NCBI RefSeq assembly: GCF_003751445.1
Contig: NZ_RJUU01000001.1
Coordinates: 5,632,001-5,696,000 of the forward strand
Direction of reading: 5' to 3'
Length of the DNA: 64,000 nt
Source of the DNA: Streptomyces sp. 840.1
GTDB lineage: Bacteria; Actinomycetota; Actinomycetes; Streptomycetales; Streptomycetaceae
Position numbers and translations under genes: made by a program. The notes beneath the pieces were generated by a model, which did not search any database, had not been told where the DNA came from, and worked only from the letters and a program-made list of their open reading frames with translations. Below are positions 63,140 through 64,000 of this stretch, piece after piece; position 1 is the stretch's first letter; each line of letters begins with the position of its first letter.

Positions 63140-64000
<861 letters not shown>

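Overview
The window is chromosomal DNA from a high-GC actinobacterium, almost certainly a Streptomyces. Coding density is high, starts are often GTG or TTG, genes in operons overlap by ATGA or GTGA, there are many secreted hydrolases, and families such as DUF2637, DUF5709, barstar and RNase Sa are typical of streptomycetes. The first gene (FAD oxidoreductase) and the last (glyoxylate carboligase) run off the ends. No rRNA, tRNA, CRISPR, transposase or prophage was seen.

Layout. 1-4.9 kb: hydroxyproline catabolism (three-part D-hydroxyproline dehydrogenase, DapA-like deaminase, proline-racemase-family epimerase). 5-9 kb: secreted amidase-domain protein, a small secreted protein, an AraC and a GntR/FCD regulator. 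8.9-16 kb: secreted M9 metallopeptidase, a secreted RNase Sa homologue with a barstar-like inhibitor, an RsbW-like ATPase, a DUF2637 membrane protein, an FhuF-like iron reductase behind an iron box, and a second GntR/FCD regulator. 17-26 kb: purine catabolism (PucR regulator divergent from three xanthine dehydrogenase subunits, an AzgA-type purine permease and XdhC). 26-34.4 kb: large secreted subtilase, then the urease operon ureABC-FG-D without ureE. 34.4-39.3 kb: MFS transporter, nucleotidyltransferase-like protein, DHFR/RibD-fold protein, secreted peptidoglycan amidase. 39.7-42.4 kb: a compact ACP / ketosynthase / alpha-beta hydrolase cluster. 42.4-44.8 kb: secreted ExeM-type nuclease. 45.1-51.8 kb: a probable organosulfur-scavenging locus: ROK regulator, flavin reductase, ABC importer and LLM flavin monooxygenase. 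Two tiny cysteine-containing leader ORFs there sit behind look-alike promoters. 51.8-57.3 kb: SnoaL-like protein, chloroperoxidase-like hydrolase, DUF5709, small hypothetical, TerD, DMT transporter and an AlkZ-like winged-helix protein. 57.4-61.6 kb: GAF-LuxR regulator divergent from two acyl-CoA ligases. 61.7-64 kb: small hypothetical, a zinc-ribbon protein with an Mrr-like domain lacking its usual lysine, and gcl behind tandem palindromic operators.

Much of the window serves scavenging. Xanthine dehydrogenase, purine permease, urease and glyoxylate carboligase are steps of purine to ureide to urea plus glyoxylate breakdown. Hydroxyproline enzymes and a collagenase-family peptidase would together support use of collagen-like protein. 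Secreted RNase, nuclease and proteases feed the same economy. The least explained items are the paired cysteine leaders, the ACP-KS-hydrolase cluster, the zinc-ribbon/Mrr-like protein and several uncatalogued perfect palindromes in front of genes.
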